Part shown: positions 43,434 to 53,113 of the stretch, piece after piece | Layout: each line of letters starts with the position of its first letter | How positions within the stretch are numbered: the stretch's first letter is position 1 | DNA from: Paraglaciecola polaris LMG 21857 | GTDB lineage: Bacteria; Pseudomonadota; Gammaproteobacteria; Enterobacterales; Alteromonadaceae | Direction: 5' to 3' | DNA: 54,259 nucleotides | Assembly: GCF_000315055.1 (NCBI RefSeq) | Contig: NZ_BAER01000073.1 | Span: forward strand, 1 to 54,259 | Notes under the pieces: model-generated | Told to the model about the DNA's origin: nothing | The model's database searches: none | The model's input: only the letters and a program-made list of their open reading frames with translations | Translations under genes and position numbers: made by a program

Positions 43434-45800
43434 ATGTCGATTTTACCGCACAGTTTATTTGTTAGCGCTAGCCTAGCGATGGCATTTACTGTGGCCGCTC
43501 AAGAGCAGAGCAGTAATAGTCAAGACAATAACCTAGAACACGTTACTGTCACCGGTTCTGCTCAACCTACACTGATCATGTCTCCGAAAAATGCTGTGAT
43601 CGACGGCCCGTTCGGTAAAGATAAAAGCTTAACGGACATCGCCCGTACGCTCACCTCAATTTCTAGCGACATGTTAGAGCAGTTGTCTATCGATGACCTG
43701 CAAGATGTCTTGACCTTAGTCCCCAACACCTATTCTGCCAGTGGCTTTGGTGCACCCAGCTTACCCACTATTCGCGGTCAATTAGGAGAGTTGTTCCAAC
43801 AAGGTATGCGTCGCCAAGCAGGTAACAACGGTTTTGGCATTCCATTGTCATTCAACAGCGTCGGGCAAATCGACGTCGTAAAAGGTGCACCGTCGGTAAT
43901 ACTAGGGACCACTCAACGTAACGGTGGCTTTGTTAACTTAAATAATAAAGTGGCTAGTTTGTCCGGTAATGATATAAAACTACTAGCCAGTGCCGGTAGT
44001 TGGCAGCATTATCGTGGCCAAGTCGATGTAAATACCGCCATAGATGAGGGGAAAAGCGGTATTCGCGTTAGCGCAGAATACATAGATAACGACAGCTATT
44101 ACGACTTTAGTGAATATCAAAGTGAAGACTTATTTGTTGCTTATCGACTGTTACCTGATGATAAATCCAGCTGGGATATCAGCTTTGAATACTATGACGT
44201 GGATTTTACCGATAACGCCGGTATCAACCGTCCCACACAAAATCTAATCGATAATGGTTTATATATCACAGGCCAAGGCGTGCAGCCTAATGGCTCACAA
44301 GTTCCTGGTGCCTTTGCTGTGGTATCGCCTACCGGCGAAGTGCGTATTCCCCGCAGTACAGTGTTGACTGACCCAGACACCATTAATAACGCCCAAACCT
44401 ATGTGTTTCACAGCACCTACGAACGTCAATTGAATACAGTACATAGCGTCACTAACCGCAGCTATTTTCAGTATTTAAACCGAGAAGAAATTGCCCAAAA
44501 CAGTTTTGTTGAAATCATTGACGGTGCTAAAACAGCGCAAAATCGCATAGAAATCAATTCAACCTGGAGCGCCGAGCAACAAACCACATGGGGTGTGGAC
44601 CTGCGTTACAACAAGGTATTAGGTTACAGCCAGTTCACCACCGAAGCCGACTTACCCATTGATTTACTCGGCACTCTAGAACAGCGCCGCATTCCTTTAA
44701 CTGATACACAACAAGCCCGTTTAGTAGAGCTGCGTCCAGGGGTGTTTGTTTCACCTGGGGCGAATTACGACATAGACGGTGATGGCACAAATGATTTTTC
44801 ACTGTCTGATACCACTGATTCAACCACGTGGCAAACAGGCTTATTCGCCGAGCAAGATAGTGACTGGAGCTATCGCTTCAGCACCACAATCGGCCTACGC
44901 GCGGATCATTACGACGTCACCGCGCGTGATGCACTCGCCCCGCAAGGGCAAGTTGCAGCACAAGACAGTTTCAGTAAATGGTTGTACTCAGGTTCCGCCA
45001 GCGCGCGTTTTAAGCTCAATAATGCCCTAGTGACTTACGCGACCTATAGCTACAGTGAAGCGACCTCTAACAGCATGGGTGGCGGCACGGTGTTAGGCGC
45101 TGATAACAAGATCAACCCACTCAATTTTGCCACCGAAAATGAACTTTACGAGTTAGGCATTAAATACTCCCCTGCAGGTACACCTTGGTATGCAGATGCC
45201 TCAGTGTTTGAGCAAAGTCGCAGCTTGTGTAACCGAGATGGCAGCAACACGGGTATCATCGCCAAGGGGTTTGAAGGGCAAGTGTTTTATCAAGGTGACG
45301 TTTTGTGGGCAAACTTAGGCTATAGCTATCTTGATGCCCACTATGATGATTCAGCCGCCTCCCAAGATTCGCAACAAGTGGCCGATGCCTTTGATAACTC
45401 GCGCCCAGATATTATTCAGGGAACTGGGCTAGGCGCACCGAATTTTGCAAGTTTTGCGCCATCCGATCAGCGCGTGCAAGGTATTCCACAACAAACCGTT
45501 TCAGCCAGTGCCGGTTGGCAAATATTGGAAAACTGGGACGTATCCGGCTCAGCTATTTATAGCAAAAGTTACCCTCTCGATTACTTAGCAACTGTGTTAA
45601 TTCGAGACCAAATCACCATTAATCTGAATACCAATGTGGCGTTAACAGAGCAATCTAGTTTGCGTTTAGAAGTGCAGAATCTAACAGATGAAAAAAATTG
45701 GCGTCCGGTTTTTGAAGGCGGCTATTTTGGTTCAACGTTGGTTTTTCCTGAACTTCCACGCAACGTTCAGTTAACCTACACCTATAATTTTAAGGCATAA
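43434..45800 (+). CDS. TonB-dependent outer-membrane receptor, first gene of the Ynj-type cluster
   Basis: A 788-residue receptor. A signal peptide (about 1-22, cleavage near TVAAQ) is followed by LEHVTVTGS at the TonB-box position. The plug has DMLEQLSIDDLQDVL, SGFGAPSLPTIRGQ and VDVVKGAPSVILGTTQRN in FpvA/FhuE-like style (here IDVVKGAPSVILG). The barrel ends ...NVQLTYTYNFKA. Start ATG 43434 is supported by AAAGGAAA. The next gene starts 8 bases after its stop, so it is the first gene of the cluster. Its ligand should be what the ABC importer below moves inward (inference). Confidence 0.92.
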   Translation: MSILPHSLFVSASLAMAFTVAAQEQSSNSQDNNLEHVTVTGSAQPTLIMSPKNAVIDGPFGKDKSLTDIARTLTSISSDMLEQLSIDDLQDVLTLVPNTYSASGFGAPSLPTIRGQLGELFQQGMRRQAGNNGFGIPLSFNSVGQIDVVKGAPSVILGTTQRNGGFVNLNNKVASLSGNDIKLLASAGSWQHYRGQVDVNTAIDEGKSGIRVSAEYIDNDSYYDFSEYQSEDLFVAYRLLPDDKSSWDISFEYYDVDFTDNAGINRPTQNLIDNGLYITGQGVQPNGSQVPGAFAVVSPTGEVRIPRSTVLTDPDTINNAQTYVFHSTYERQLNTVHSVTNRSYFQYLNREEIAQNSFVEIIDGAKTAQNRIEINSTWSAEQQTTWGVDLRYNKVLGYSQFTTEADLPIDLLGTLEQRRIPLTDTQQARLVELRPGVFVSPGANYDIDGDGTNDFSLSDTTDSTTWQTGLFAEQDSDWSYRFSTTIGLRADHYDVTARDALAPQGQVAAQDSFSKWLYSGSASARFKLNNALVTYATYSYSEATSNSMGGGTVLGADNKINPLNFATENELYELGIKYSPAGTPWYADASVFEQSRSLCNRDGSNTGIIAKGFEGQVFYQGDVLWANLGYSYLDAHYDDSAASQDSQQVADAFDNSRPDIIQGTGLGAPNFASFAPSDQRVQGIPQQTVSASAGWQILENWDVSGSAIYSKSYPLDYLATVLIRDQITINLNTNVALTEQSSLRLEVQNLTDEKNWRPVFEGGYFGSTLVFPELPRNVQLTYTYNFKA

Positions 45801-45807
45801 AGACCTC

Positions 45808-47949
45808 ATGAATAGTAAACGTACAATATTAGTCGTCATCATTGCGGCGCTAATCGCCAGTTTTTTTATATTGGATTTAAACCAATATCTCACCCTTGAA
45901 AGCTTAAAGAGCAATCAACAAGATTTAGCACAATATATAAACGCGAATTGGTTAGTCGCATTTATCGGCTACCTTTTGATTTATGCTGTCGCCACGGCCC
46001 TTAGTGTGCCAGGCGCCGCTATTTTAACTTTGGGTGCGGGGGCTTTGTTTGGGTTCGGTTGGGGCTTATTACTGGCCTCTTTCGCCTCGAGCATCGGTGC
46101 CACATTGGCCTTTTTGGCATCACGCTTCTTACTTCGTGACTGGGTGAAAAATACCTTTTCTAAAAAGCTTGAGTCTATCGATAAGGGTATCGAAAAGGAC
46201 GGCGCATTCTACTTGCTCAGCTTGCGTCTTGTGCCTATTTTCCCTTTCTTCATTATCAATTTAGTGATGGGCGTAACCAGCATAAAAACTTGGACTTACT
46301 ACTGGGTAAGTCAACTAGGCATGCTTATTGGAACGGCTGTTTTTGTGAATGCCGGTACCCAATTGGTTGAAATAAATCAGCTGTCTGACATTCTTTCAAG
46401 TGACCTGATCTTGTCGTTCGTGTTGCTAGGCATATTCCCTATATTAGCTAAATTTATTCTCAGCGCCTTACAACAACGCCGCGTGTACAAAGGCTGGAAA
46501 AAGCCACAGAAATTCGATCGTAACCTAGTCGTTATCGGTGCAGGTTCAGCAGGTTTGGTCACTGCGTATATTGCCGCAGCAATCAAATCAAAAGTGACCT
46601 TAGTAGAGCGTCACAAGATGGGTGGCGACTGCCTTAATACTGGCTGCGTGCCGTCGAAAAGCTTGCTGCACGCCAGTAAACTCGCCCATATTCATCATAC
46701 GTCGCAAAATGCTGGGGTGACTTATGACGCACCAAAAGTTGATTTCAAAGCGGTGATGAACAAAGTGCACAGCGTGATTAAATCAATCGAACCTCATGAT
46801 TCCGTTGAGCGCTACGAATCTCTTGGTGTTAACGTGGCGATTGGCAGTGCAACGATTGTTTCACCTTGGCAGGTTGATATTCAAACTGAAGACGGCGTGC
46901 AATCATTGACCACACGCAATATTGTTATTGCAACCGGTGCCCGTGCTTTTGTACCTGATATCCCGGGCTTAAAAGATATCGATTATTTAACCGCCGATAA
47001 TTTATGGGAAATTCAAGAACAGCCGAAACGCATGATAGTGCTTGGCGGCGGACCGATTGGTTGTGAGTTATCGCAAGCGTTTGGTCGCTTGGGCACGCAT
47101 GTCACCCAAATTGAGCGCGGTGCTCAGGTACTGAGTAAAGAAGACCCAGATGCAGCCTTGCACTTACAAACTCAACTGGAAAAAGACGGCATCGATTTAC
47201 GCCTGAATACCAGCGCCATAGCGGTTGAAACCACCAGCGAAGGCAATGTGCTATTGGTCGAATTTGCAGGCAAAGAAGAACGTATACCGTTTGATAAAAT
47301 TTTGGTCGCTGTCGGTCGCCAAGCTAATTTGACCGGTTTTGGTTTAGAAAAGCTCGGCATTGAGACCGACCGTACGGTTATCACCAATGACTTTTTACAA
47401 ACTAAGTATCCAAATATATTAGCCGCCGGCGATGTGGCGGGTCCTTATCAATTTACCCACACAGCCAGCCATCAAGCTTGGTATGCGGCGGTAAATGCGT
47501 TGTTCAGACCCTTTAAAATCTTCAAAGTAGATTACAGCGTCATTCCTTGGGCGACATTTGCCGAACCAGAAATAGCCACAGTTGGCTTAAATGAAGTGTC
47601 CGCAAAGCAACAAGGCATCGAAGTTGAAGTCACACGTTACGATATTGGCGGCTTAGACCGTGCGTTAGCTGACGATCACGCCAGAGGCTTTGTTAAAGTA
47701 TTAACCAAGCCAGGTAAAGACAAAATATTAGGTGCCACTATTGTGGGGGCGAACGCCGGTGAGCTATTGGCTGAATTCGTACTCGCAATGAAACACGGCT
47801 TAGGCTTGAATAAACTGTTGGGCACGATCCACATTTACCCAACTATGGCAGAAGCCAATAAAAACGTAGCAGGTAACTGGAAACGCGACCATGCGCCGCA
47901 AAAAGTACTCGCCTTTCTTGAGCGTTTCCACACTTGGCGTCGTAAATAA
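45808..47949 (+). CDS. TVP38/TMEM64 membrane domain fused to mercuric-reductase-like flavoprotein
   Basis: A 713-residue fusion. Residues 1-225 form a TVP38/DedA-type membrane domain, with FGFGWGLLLASFASSIGATL and SLRLVPIFPFFIINLVMG (138-155). Residues 237-713 form a class I pyridine nucleotide-disulfide oxidoreductase. It has FAD motif GAGSAGL (244-250), redox disulfide GGDCLNTGCVPSK (C275/C280), NADPH motif LGGGPIGCELSQA, FAD motif AAGDVA and the C-terminal His-Glu pair in HIYPTMAEA. It lacks the vicinal C-terminal Cys pair and the N-terminal metal domain of true mercuric reductase, ending FHTWRRK. It reduces an unknown disulfide or metal-like substrate at the membrane. E. coli ydjX/ydjZ (TVP38) likewise lie next to ynj genes. 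Confidence 0.9.
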   Translation: MNSKRTILVVIIAALIASFFILDLNQYLTLESLKSNQQDLAQYINANWLVAFIGYLLIYAVATALSVPGAAILTLGAGALFGFGWGLLLASFASSIGATLAFLASRFLLRDWVKNTFSKKLESIDKGIEKDGAFYLLSLRLVPIFPFFIINLVMGVTSIKTWTYYWVSQLGMLIGTAVFVNAGTQLVEINQLSDILSSDLILSFVLLGIFPILAKFILSALQQRRVYKGWKKPQKFDRNLVVIGAGSAGLVTAYIAAAIKSKVTLVERHKMGGDCLNTGCVPSKSLLHASKLAHIHHTSQNAGVTYDAPKVDFKAVMNKVHSVIKSIEPHDSVERYESLGVNVAIGSATIVSPWQVDIQTEDGVQSLTTRNIVIATGARAFVPDIPGLKDIDYLTADNLWEIQEQPKRMIVLGGGPIGCELSQAFGRLGTHVTQIERGAQVLSKEDPDAALHLQTQLEKDGIDLRLNTSAIAVETTSEGNVLLVEFAGKEERIPFDKILVAVGRQANLTGFGLEKLGIETDRTVITNDFLQTKYPNILAAGDVAGPYQFTHTASHQAWYAAVNALFRPFKIFKVDYSVIPWATFAEPEIATVGLNEVSAKQQGIEVEVTRYDIGGLDRALADDHARGFVKVLTKPGKDKILGATIVGANAGELLAEFVLAMKHGLGLNKLLGTIHIYPTMAEANKNVAGNWKRDHAPQKVLAFLERFHTWRRK

Positions 47950-48074
47950 CTATAGGCATCGGATACAGGTGAACCCGTTTGCCTGCCACCGTGTATAGAC
48001 CTCAGTGCTGATGCACTGTCGTCTATTATGCTTTCATCGGACAACAATATGTGCAAACTAAAGCGAGGAAGAGC

Positions 48075-48953
48075 ATGAATAATCTAGCGTACATAAACAA
48101 GCGTTTACGTAATTATCCCCTCATCAGCAGTATGTTATTACTGTTCACGTTGGCCACTCAGTTACATGCAGAAGAGTTTGATCACAGCTACAACGGCTTT
48201 GACACGGTTCTTCACGAGGTTGTTCAGCTTTCAGATGATAAAAAACAGACCCGGGTGGACTACCAACAACTGGCATTGCAGAAAGATCATTTAAATAGCC
48301 TATTAACCTCCTTTTCTCAGGTCACAAAAACACAGTATGACGGCTGGGATGAGCAACAAAAACTGAGCTTTTTGATCAATGCTTACAATGGATTCACCCT
48401 CAAGCTGATCGTGGATCACTGGCAAGAGTTCACGGAAGGCGACGCCACTTCTATCCGTGACCTAGGCAGCTTATTCACCACCCCATGGGAAAAAAAGTTC
48501 TTCGTGTTATTTGGCAGTCAACACAATTTAGACGATATCGAACACCAAATGGTACGTAAATGGTTCAAAGAACCGCGTATTCACGCCGCATTAGTATGTG
48601 CTGCGGTTTCATGCCCGCCCCTACGCAGTGAAGCCTTTTTGGCTGACAAACTCACCGCGCAGCTCGATAGCCAGATGCAATTATTTTTAGCCGATAACAG
48701 TCGCAATGAAATTCTCGTGGATGGTCAAAAAGGCCAAGCTTCATTGTCGTCCATTTTCAAATGGTATCGTGGTGACTTTGAAAAAGGCGATCAGGGGTTT
48801 AATTCGCTGTTTGATTTGCTTAATGCCTATAGCTATGCCTTGGTACAAGATGACGAAAACTCGCAAGCTCAGCGAAATGTACTAAAAAGTGCGGATTATC
48901 CAATTATATTTAAAGATTATGACTGGCGTTTAAATGATGTGGCTAACTTCTAA
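48075..48953 (+). CDS. DUF547 domain protein, exported
   Basis: A 292-residue protein with a signal peptide (about 1-33, ...ATQLHA) and a DUF547 domain. Seen: KLSFLINAYNGFTLKLI, the HAALVCAAVSCPPLR motif with its two cysteines, and IFKWYRGDFE near the end. The function of DUF547 is unknown; some members resemble papain-like or transglutaminase-related folds. I chose ATG 48075 because GAGGAAG lies just upstream. It lies 125 bases after the fusion gene and overlaps the next gene by 20 bases. Confidence 0.88.
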   Translation: MNNLAYINKRLRNYPLISSMLLLFTLATQLHAEEFDHSYNGFDTVLHEVVQLSDDKKQTRVDYQQLALQKDHLNSLLTSFSQVTKTQYDGWDEQQKLSFLINAYNGFTLKLIVDHWQEFTEGDATSIRDLGSLFTTPWEKKFFVLFGSQHNLDDIEHQMVRKWFKEPRIHAALVCAAVSCPPLRSEAFLADKLTAQLDSQMQLFLADNSRNEILVDGQKGQASLSSIFKWYRGDFEKGDQGFNSLFDLLNAYSYALVQDDENSQAQRNVLKSADYPIIFKDYDWRLNDVANF

Positions 48954-50160
48954 ATCAGCAAAAGCACTAGGGGCAGTAAAACGCCCAACTAACGCTAGTG
49001 GCCTTTTGACACTGTGCTTTTTGTCACTATTAGTGCTATTGCCCTTTGCAGAGGTTAACGCCCAAGACAATCCGTCGTCAGAAGCAAGCAAGCGTGCAAA
49101 CAGCCAACAATGGCAACAAACCCTTGCCAGTGCACAGGGTGAAACCGTGTACTTTTACGCATGGGGAGGCTCAAAACCGGTTAATGACTATTTGCGCTGG
49201 GCGGCCAAAGAAGTGGCTAGGCGTTACAAGATAAGACTGCGTCACGTGAAAGTGGCAGACATCAGTGAGGCTGTCAGCCGTTTAAAAGTAGAAAACGGCC
49301 GCAACAGTGCGATTGATTTACTGTGGATCAACGGTGAAAATTTTAATTTTCTAAAATCACAACATTTGCTGCTCGGTGACCTTTGGCAGCAGATCCCAAA
49401 CAGCGCATTGCTGGCAACAAAAAAGCTTTCACTACACAGTGATTTCGGTGTCCCTATGGACGGGTTTGAGGTCCCCTGGGGCGTAGGTCAATTTAATGTT
49501 ATGGCCAATAAAGGGCTGTTTGATCATGAGACCCTGACCCCTGAGACCTTACTCAATGCCGCCAAGCAAAACCCGGGGCGCATCAGCTACCCTCGCCCGC
49601 CGGAGTTTCATGGCACCACTTTTTTAAAACAACTGTTAGTTGCCCTAAGTCATGACGATAAGCGCCTATATGAGTCAGCAACACCCACAGCTCAAAATGA
49701 ATTACTGCCCTTGTTGTGGAATTACCTTGACCGGTTGCACCCCCTGACTTGGCAACAAGGCAAAGCGTTTCCTAGCTCCAATACCGAACAGTTGTCTTTG
49801 CTGCAGCAACACCAATTGGCGCTAGCGGTGAGCTTTAACCCCAATCAACTGGCCAAAGAACAAAGCGAAAAACGTATTCCAGACTCAGTTGAGCGTGTGT
49901 ATTTTGCCCAGGGGGCGATAACCAATAGTCATAACTTAGCCGTTCCTAAAGGGGCACAAAATCCAAATGGGGCCAAAGTAGTGATTAATTTTTTATTGAG
50001 TGAGCAGGCACAACGACAAAAGCTTAAGGGCAACTGGGGCGATCCAAGCGTGATAACCCCCGTATTAGACAACGCCTCAACTCTGCCCGCGCAACAAGAA
50101 CTGCACAGCTCTTGGCAGCAAATTATCGAAGATTCATGGCAACAAAAATACGGCGCTTAA
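48934..50160 (+). CDS. ynjB: ABC transporter substrate-binding protein, YnjB family
   Basis: A 408-residue periplasmic binding protein. After a signal region (to about residue 44, EVNAQ) the mature part opens with ETVYFYAWGGSKPVND. FGVPMDGFEVPWGVGQFN and NLAVPKGAQNPNGA are typical of the family. E. coli YnjB (about 388 residues) is the closest named homologue I recall; its ligand is unknown. ATG 48934 overlaps the DUF547 gene by 20 bases and has no good SD, so translation is probably coupled. The permease gene overlaps its end by 25 bases. Confidence 0.85.
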   Translation: MMWLTSKSAKALGAVKRPTNASGLLTLCFLSLLVLLPFAEVNAQDNPSSEASKRANSQQWQQTLASAQGETVYFYAWGGSKPVNDYLRWAAKEVARRYKIRLRHVKVADISEAVSRLKVENGRNSAIDLLWINGENFNFLKSQHLLLGDLWQQIPNSALLATKKLSLHSDFGVPMDGFEVPWGVGQFNVMANKGLFDHETLTPETLLNAAKQNPGRISYPRPPEFHGTTFLKQLLVALSHDDKRLYESATPTAQNELLPLLWNYLDRLHPLTWQQGKAFPSSNTEQLSLLQQHQLALAVSFNPNQLAKEQSEKRIPDSVERVYFAQGAITNSHNLAVPKGAQNPNGAKVVINFLLSEQAQRQKLKGNWGDPSVITPVLDNASTLPAQQELHSSWQQIIEDSWQQKYGA

Positions 50161-51785
50161 CCCTTAGTACGGGTTGGCTGCTGGTTGCTTTTGCAGCCGG
50201 GTTGCCCCTGTTTGGCGTCATACTCGGATTGTGGCCCTCAGTACCTATTGCATGGGCAGACATCACACGTTTTTTTGCATACAAGGGGCTGATGTCTTCA
50301 GTGACCAGTACGCTTTTTCTGTCTCTGAGCGCACCACTTCTAGCCTTATATGTGGCTTTTATGGTTTACAGCCAATACCGCTTTAACCCTCGCTGGCAAG
50401 CATTAGAGAAACGCCTAGCGCCACTGTTATCCCTGCCTCATTTGGCAGTGGCCTTAGGCTTAGTGTACCTCTTCAGTCCCGGAGGCATGGTTTACAGTGC
50501 GTTTGCCGGAATAATCGGTCACGCTGCTCCTGACTGGTTAGGGTTACCTCGCAAGAGTCTGTTGACCATGATTTTGGCAATTAGCATCAAAGAAGTGCCG
50601 TTTTTTTTACTGATTTTTAGTGCGCTGGGCCGTCAACTTGCGATCAAAGACTGGTTGCTACAAGGCAGGGCTTTGGGTTACAGCGAGAGTGCAAGTTGGT
50701 GGTTATTGGTTTTTCCTATCATGCTCAAACAATCACGCTTAGCACTGCTCGCGGCGATGGCCTACACCTTATCAGTACTCGACATTAGCTTACTGATCGG
50801 GCCGAACATTCCCGAACTATATGCCGTAGCCTTGTACAACTGGCAAACCGGCTTTACCAGTGCCGATCAAGCAAATGCGTTTTTAGGTAACCTATTATTG
50901 CTTATTATGCTCGCCACTTTGATCACCGGCATATATTTACATGAATGGTTAGTCGTGATGCGTTTACGTACCAATGCTGTGATGGCAAAGCCACTTAACA
51001 TCGCCCGTTTAAGCAGGGTATTCACGGCGTGGTTAGGCTTTTTTAGCCTGTTAACTGTGGCTATTTTGGTAACATTTTTACTTTGGTCATTGGGCTGGAA
51101 CAGTCAAAGCACATTGAGTAGCATCAACTGGTCACCTGCCTTGTGGCAAGATGAATGGTTTTTCATGCAAGGCCCATTACTGAATAGTTTACATATTGCA
51201 TTTTTTAGCAGTATTTTAGGGGTGGCGATCACCTTGCTCGCATTAGAATTACAGCAACAAAGCCAACGTTATCTACCGGATTATATTTGGCTGCTAGCCA
51301 TATTATTGCCGCAACTGAGCATGGTACATGGTTGGCGAATAGCCCATAGCGATTTATCCGCCAGCTATACAACATCATGGATCATTCTGACTCATATACC
51401 TTTTACCTTTGCTTATAGCTACTTAGTATTACGCGGGCCCTTTCAAAGCTTAAACCGTCATTATGAGCTGGTTGCAGCCAGTTTTGGTTACACCTATTGG
51501 CAACGATGGTGGCAAATTCGCTTTATGTTGCTACGTCCCGCACTGCTCAGTGCGTTAGCGATCGCATTTTCGGTCAGTATCGCCCAGTATATCCCCACCC
51601 TCATCATTGGTGCTGGCCGCATTACCACTATCACCACCGAAGCGGTGGCCATTGCCTCAGGCAACGAACAGAGCATTACGGCTGTTTATATGTTAGTTCA
51701 AGCGATATTACCTTTTATCGCCTTTTTAATTGCCAGTGTGCTGGCCCAACGTATTCGAGGAAGTTTCGATGCTACGCATCATTAA
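50136..51785 (+). CDS. ynjC: ABC transporter permease, YnjC family (fused double permease)
   Basis: A 549-residue inner-membrane protein with about twelve helices, made of two fused permease halves. The first coupling loop (around 205-235, ALGYSESASWWLLVFPIM) and the second (ASFGYTYWQRWWQIRFMLL) both show the EAA-type pattern. E. coli YnjC is a similar fused permease. ATG 50136 overlaps ynjB by 25 bases. A TTG at 50112 in the same frame is less likely. The next gene overlaps its end by 17 bases. Confidence 0.88.
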   Translation: MATKIRRLTLSTGWLLVAFAAGLPLFGVILGLWPSVPIAWADITRFFAYKGLMSSVTSTLFLSLSAPLLALYVAFMVYSQYRFNPRWQALEKRLAPLLSLPHLAVALGLVYLFSPGGMVYSAFAGIIGHAAPDWLGLPRKSLLTMILAISIKEVPFFLLIFSALGRQLAIKDWLLQGRALGYSESASWWLLVFPIMLKQSRLALLAAMAYTLSVLDISLLIGPNIPELYAVALYNWQTGFTSADQANAFLGNLLLLIMLATLITGIYLHEWLVVMRLRTNAVMAKPLNIARLSRVFTAWLGFFSLLTVAILVTFLLWSLGWNSQSTLSSINWSPALWQDEWFFMQGPLLNSLHIAFFSSILGVAITLLALELQQQSQRYLPDYIWLLAILLPQLSMVHGWRIAHSDLSASYTTSWIILTHIPFTFAYSYLVLRGPFQSLNRHYELVAASFGYTYWQRWWQIRFMLLRPALLSALAIAFSVSIAQYIPTLIIGAGRITTITTEAVAIASGNEQSITAVYMLVQAILPFIAFLIASVLAQRIRGSFDATHH

Positions 51786-52437
51786 TTGTCATATCAGCAC
51801 AGACCATTGGCGTATTGAGCTACCCGATATCTTCCTACAAAGTGGCGAATTACTGGTGCTGACAGGCCCAAGTGGCATGGGTAAATCCACTTTTTTACAC
51901 TGGGTTTTAGGTGACACGATTAAACATGCCAATATCAGTGGCGAAATACATCTTAATGATGTTTCACTCAATGCACTGAGTATCGAGAAACGTTGCATTG
52001 GCCTGCTGATGCAGGACGTACATCTGTTCCCGCATTTAAACGTGCTAGATAACATCTGCTTCGCGTTACCCTCATCAGCAAAAGATAAAGGGGGACAAAA
52101 ATTAAATAAAAACCAACGCAAAGAGGCAGCTATGCGCCTGTTAAACAAAATTGATATGGGATACGTAGGCGAACATTTTGCTGAACAATTAAGTGGTGGG
52201 GAACGCTCTCGTGTTGGCTTGATTCGAGCCCTTGCCAATCAGCCTAAGGCCTTGTTGATGGATGAACCCTTTGCGGCCCTTGACCCACAGACCTGTGCTC
52301 AGGTCAGCCAGTGGGCTTTTGAGCAGTTACACACCCAGGGCGTGCCAGCCATTATGGTCAGTCACGATATCAACAATATTCCGCCTGAGGCTCAACACCT
52401 AGATTTGGCTAAATATTACCGCCGTATCGCTTCATAA
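51769..52437 (+). CDS. ynjD: ABC transporter ATP-binding protein, YnjD family
   Basis: A 222-residue ATPase. Walker A is GPSGMGKS (33-40), Q-loop LLMQDVHLFPHLN, signature LSGGERSRVGLIRAL, Walker B ALLMDEPFAALDP and H-loop MVSHD. It drives the YnjB-YnjC importer. ATG 51769 is supported by GAGGAAG 5 bases upstream and lies within the end of ynjC. The ynjB, ynjC and ynjD genes overlap, so they form a single transcriptional and translational unit. Confidence 0.92.
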   Translation: MLRIINCHISTDHWRIELPDIFLQSGELLVLTGPSGMGKSTFLHWVLGDTIKHANISGEIHLNDVSLNALSIEKRCIGLLMQDVHLFPHLNVLDNICFALPSSAKDKGGQKLNKNQRKEAAMRLLNKIDMGYVGEHFAEQLSGGERSRVGLIRALANQPKALLMDEPFAALDPQTCAQVSQWAFEQLHTQGVPAIMVSHDINNIPPEAQHLDLAKYYRRIAS

Positions 52438-52492
52438 CAACCCGCTGACATATACTAATGCAGGCATCGATAGATTCACTACAAGGTAACCC

Positions 52493-53113
52493 ATGATTGA
52501 CCCCATTCTAAACCGACTTCTTAAACAGCCCCTATGTGCCCTTGCTAAGCAGATGATCAAACGCGGTGTTACCGCCGACGCTGTCACCTTTGTGGGCTTC
52601 ATCGTTGGCATGTTGGCCGTACCGGCCATTATATTTGAGCAATATATCCTAGCCTTAATCTTAATTTTACTGAATCGACTGGGAGACGGATTAGATGGAG
52701 CCATTGCCAGAGAAACGTCGCCGACTGACGCAGGTGGATTTTTAGATATTACCCTCGATTTTATTTTTTATTCCGCCATCGTATTTGCCTTTGTGTGTGT
52801 TGCACCAGCACAAAACGCCATTGCTGGAAGCTTTTTAATGCTCTCATTTATGGGCACCGGCGGCAGTTTTTTAGCTTTCGCAATTATGGCGAGCAAACAT
52901 GGCATCGACAGCCCCAACTACCCACAAAAAAGCCTACATTATATGGGCGGACTCGCCGAAGGGTTTGAAACCATATTAGTGTTATGTTTATTTTGTCTGT
53001 TGCCCACCCATTTTGTCTTGATTGCCAGTGTGTTCGCGGTGATTTGTTGGATAACAGCGATTATTCGTATCTGGGTGGGATACAACACTTTGCTCGCCAC
53101 TAAAACGCCCTAA
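52493..53113 (+). CDS. ynjF: CDP-alcohol phosphatidyltransferase, YnjF-like
   Basis: A 206-residue inner-membrane protein with about six helices. The CDP-alcohol phosphotransferase motif is RLGDGLDGAIAR followed by GGFLDITLD, so the Asp and Gly residues that bind metal and CDP are present. There are 7 residues between AR and the next conserved Gly, where 8 is common. Its phospholipid product is unknown. It lies 55 bases after ynjD, and E. coli ynjF is likewise near ynjBCD, which supports the name and a shared role. Confidence 0.85.
   Translation: MIDPILNRLLKQPLCALAKQMIKRGVTADAVTFVGFIVGMLAVPAIIFEQYILALILILLNRLGDGLDGAIARETSPTDAGGFLDITLDFIFYSAIVFAFVCVAPAQNAIAGSFLMLSFMGTGGSFLAFAIMASKHGIDSPNYPQKSLHYMGGLAEGFETILVLCLFCLLPTHFVLIASVFAVICWITAIIRIWVGYNTLLATKTP

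Noticed and set aside
45808-47949. Calling the fusion protein a mercuric reductase
   Set aside because: The C-terminal vicinal Cys pair and the heavy-metal domain are absent, and no other mer genes are nearby.
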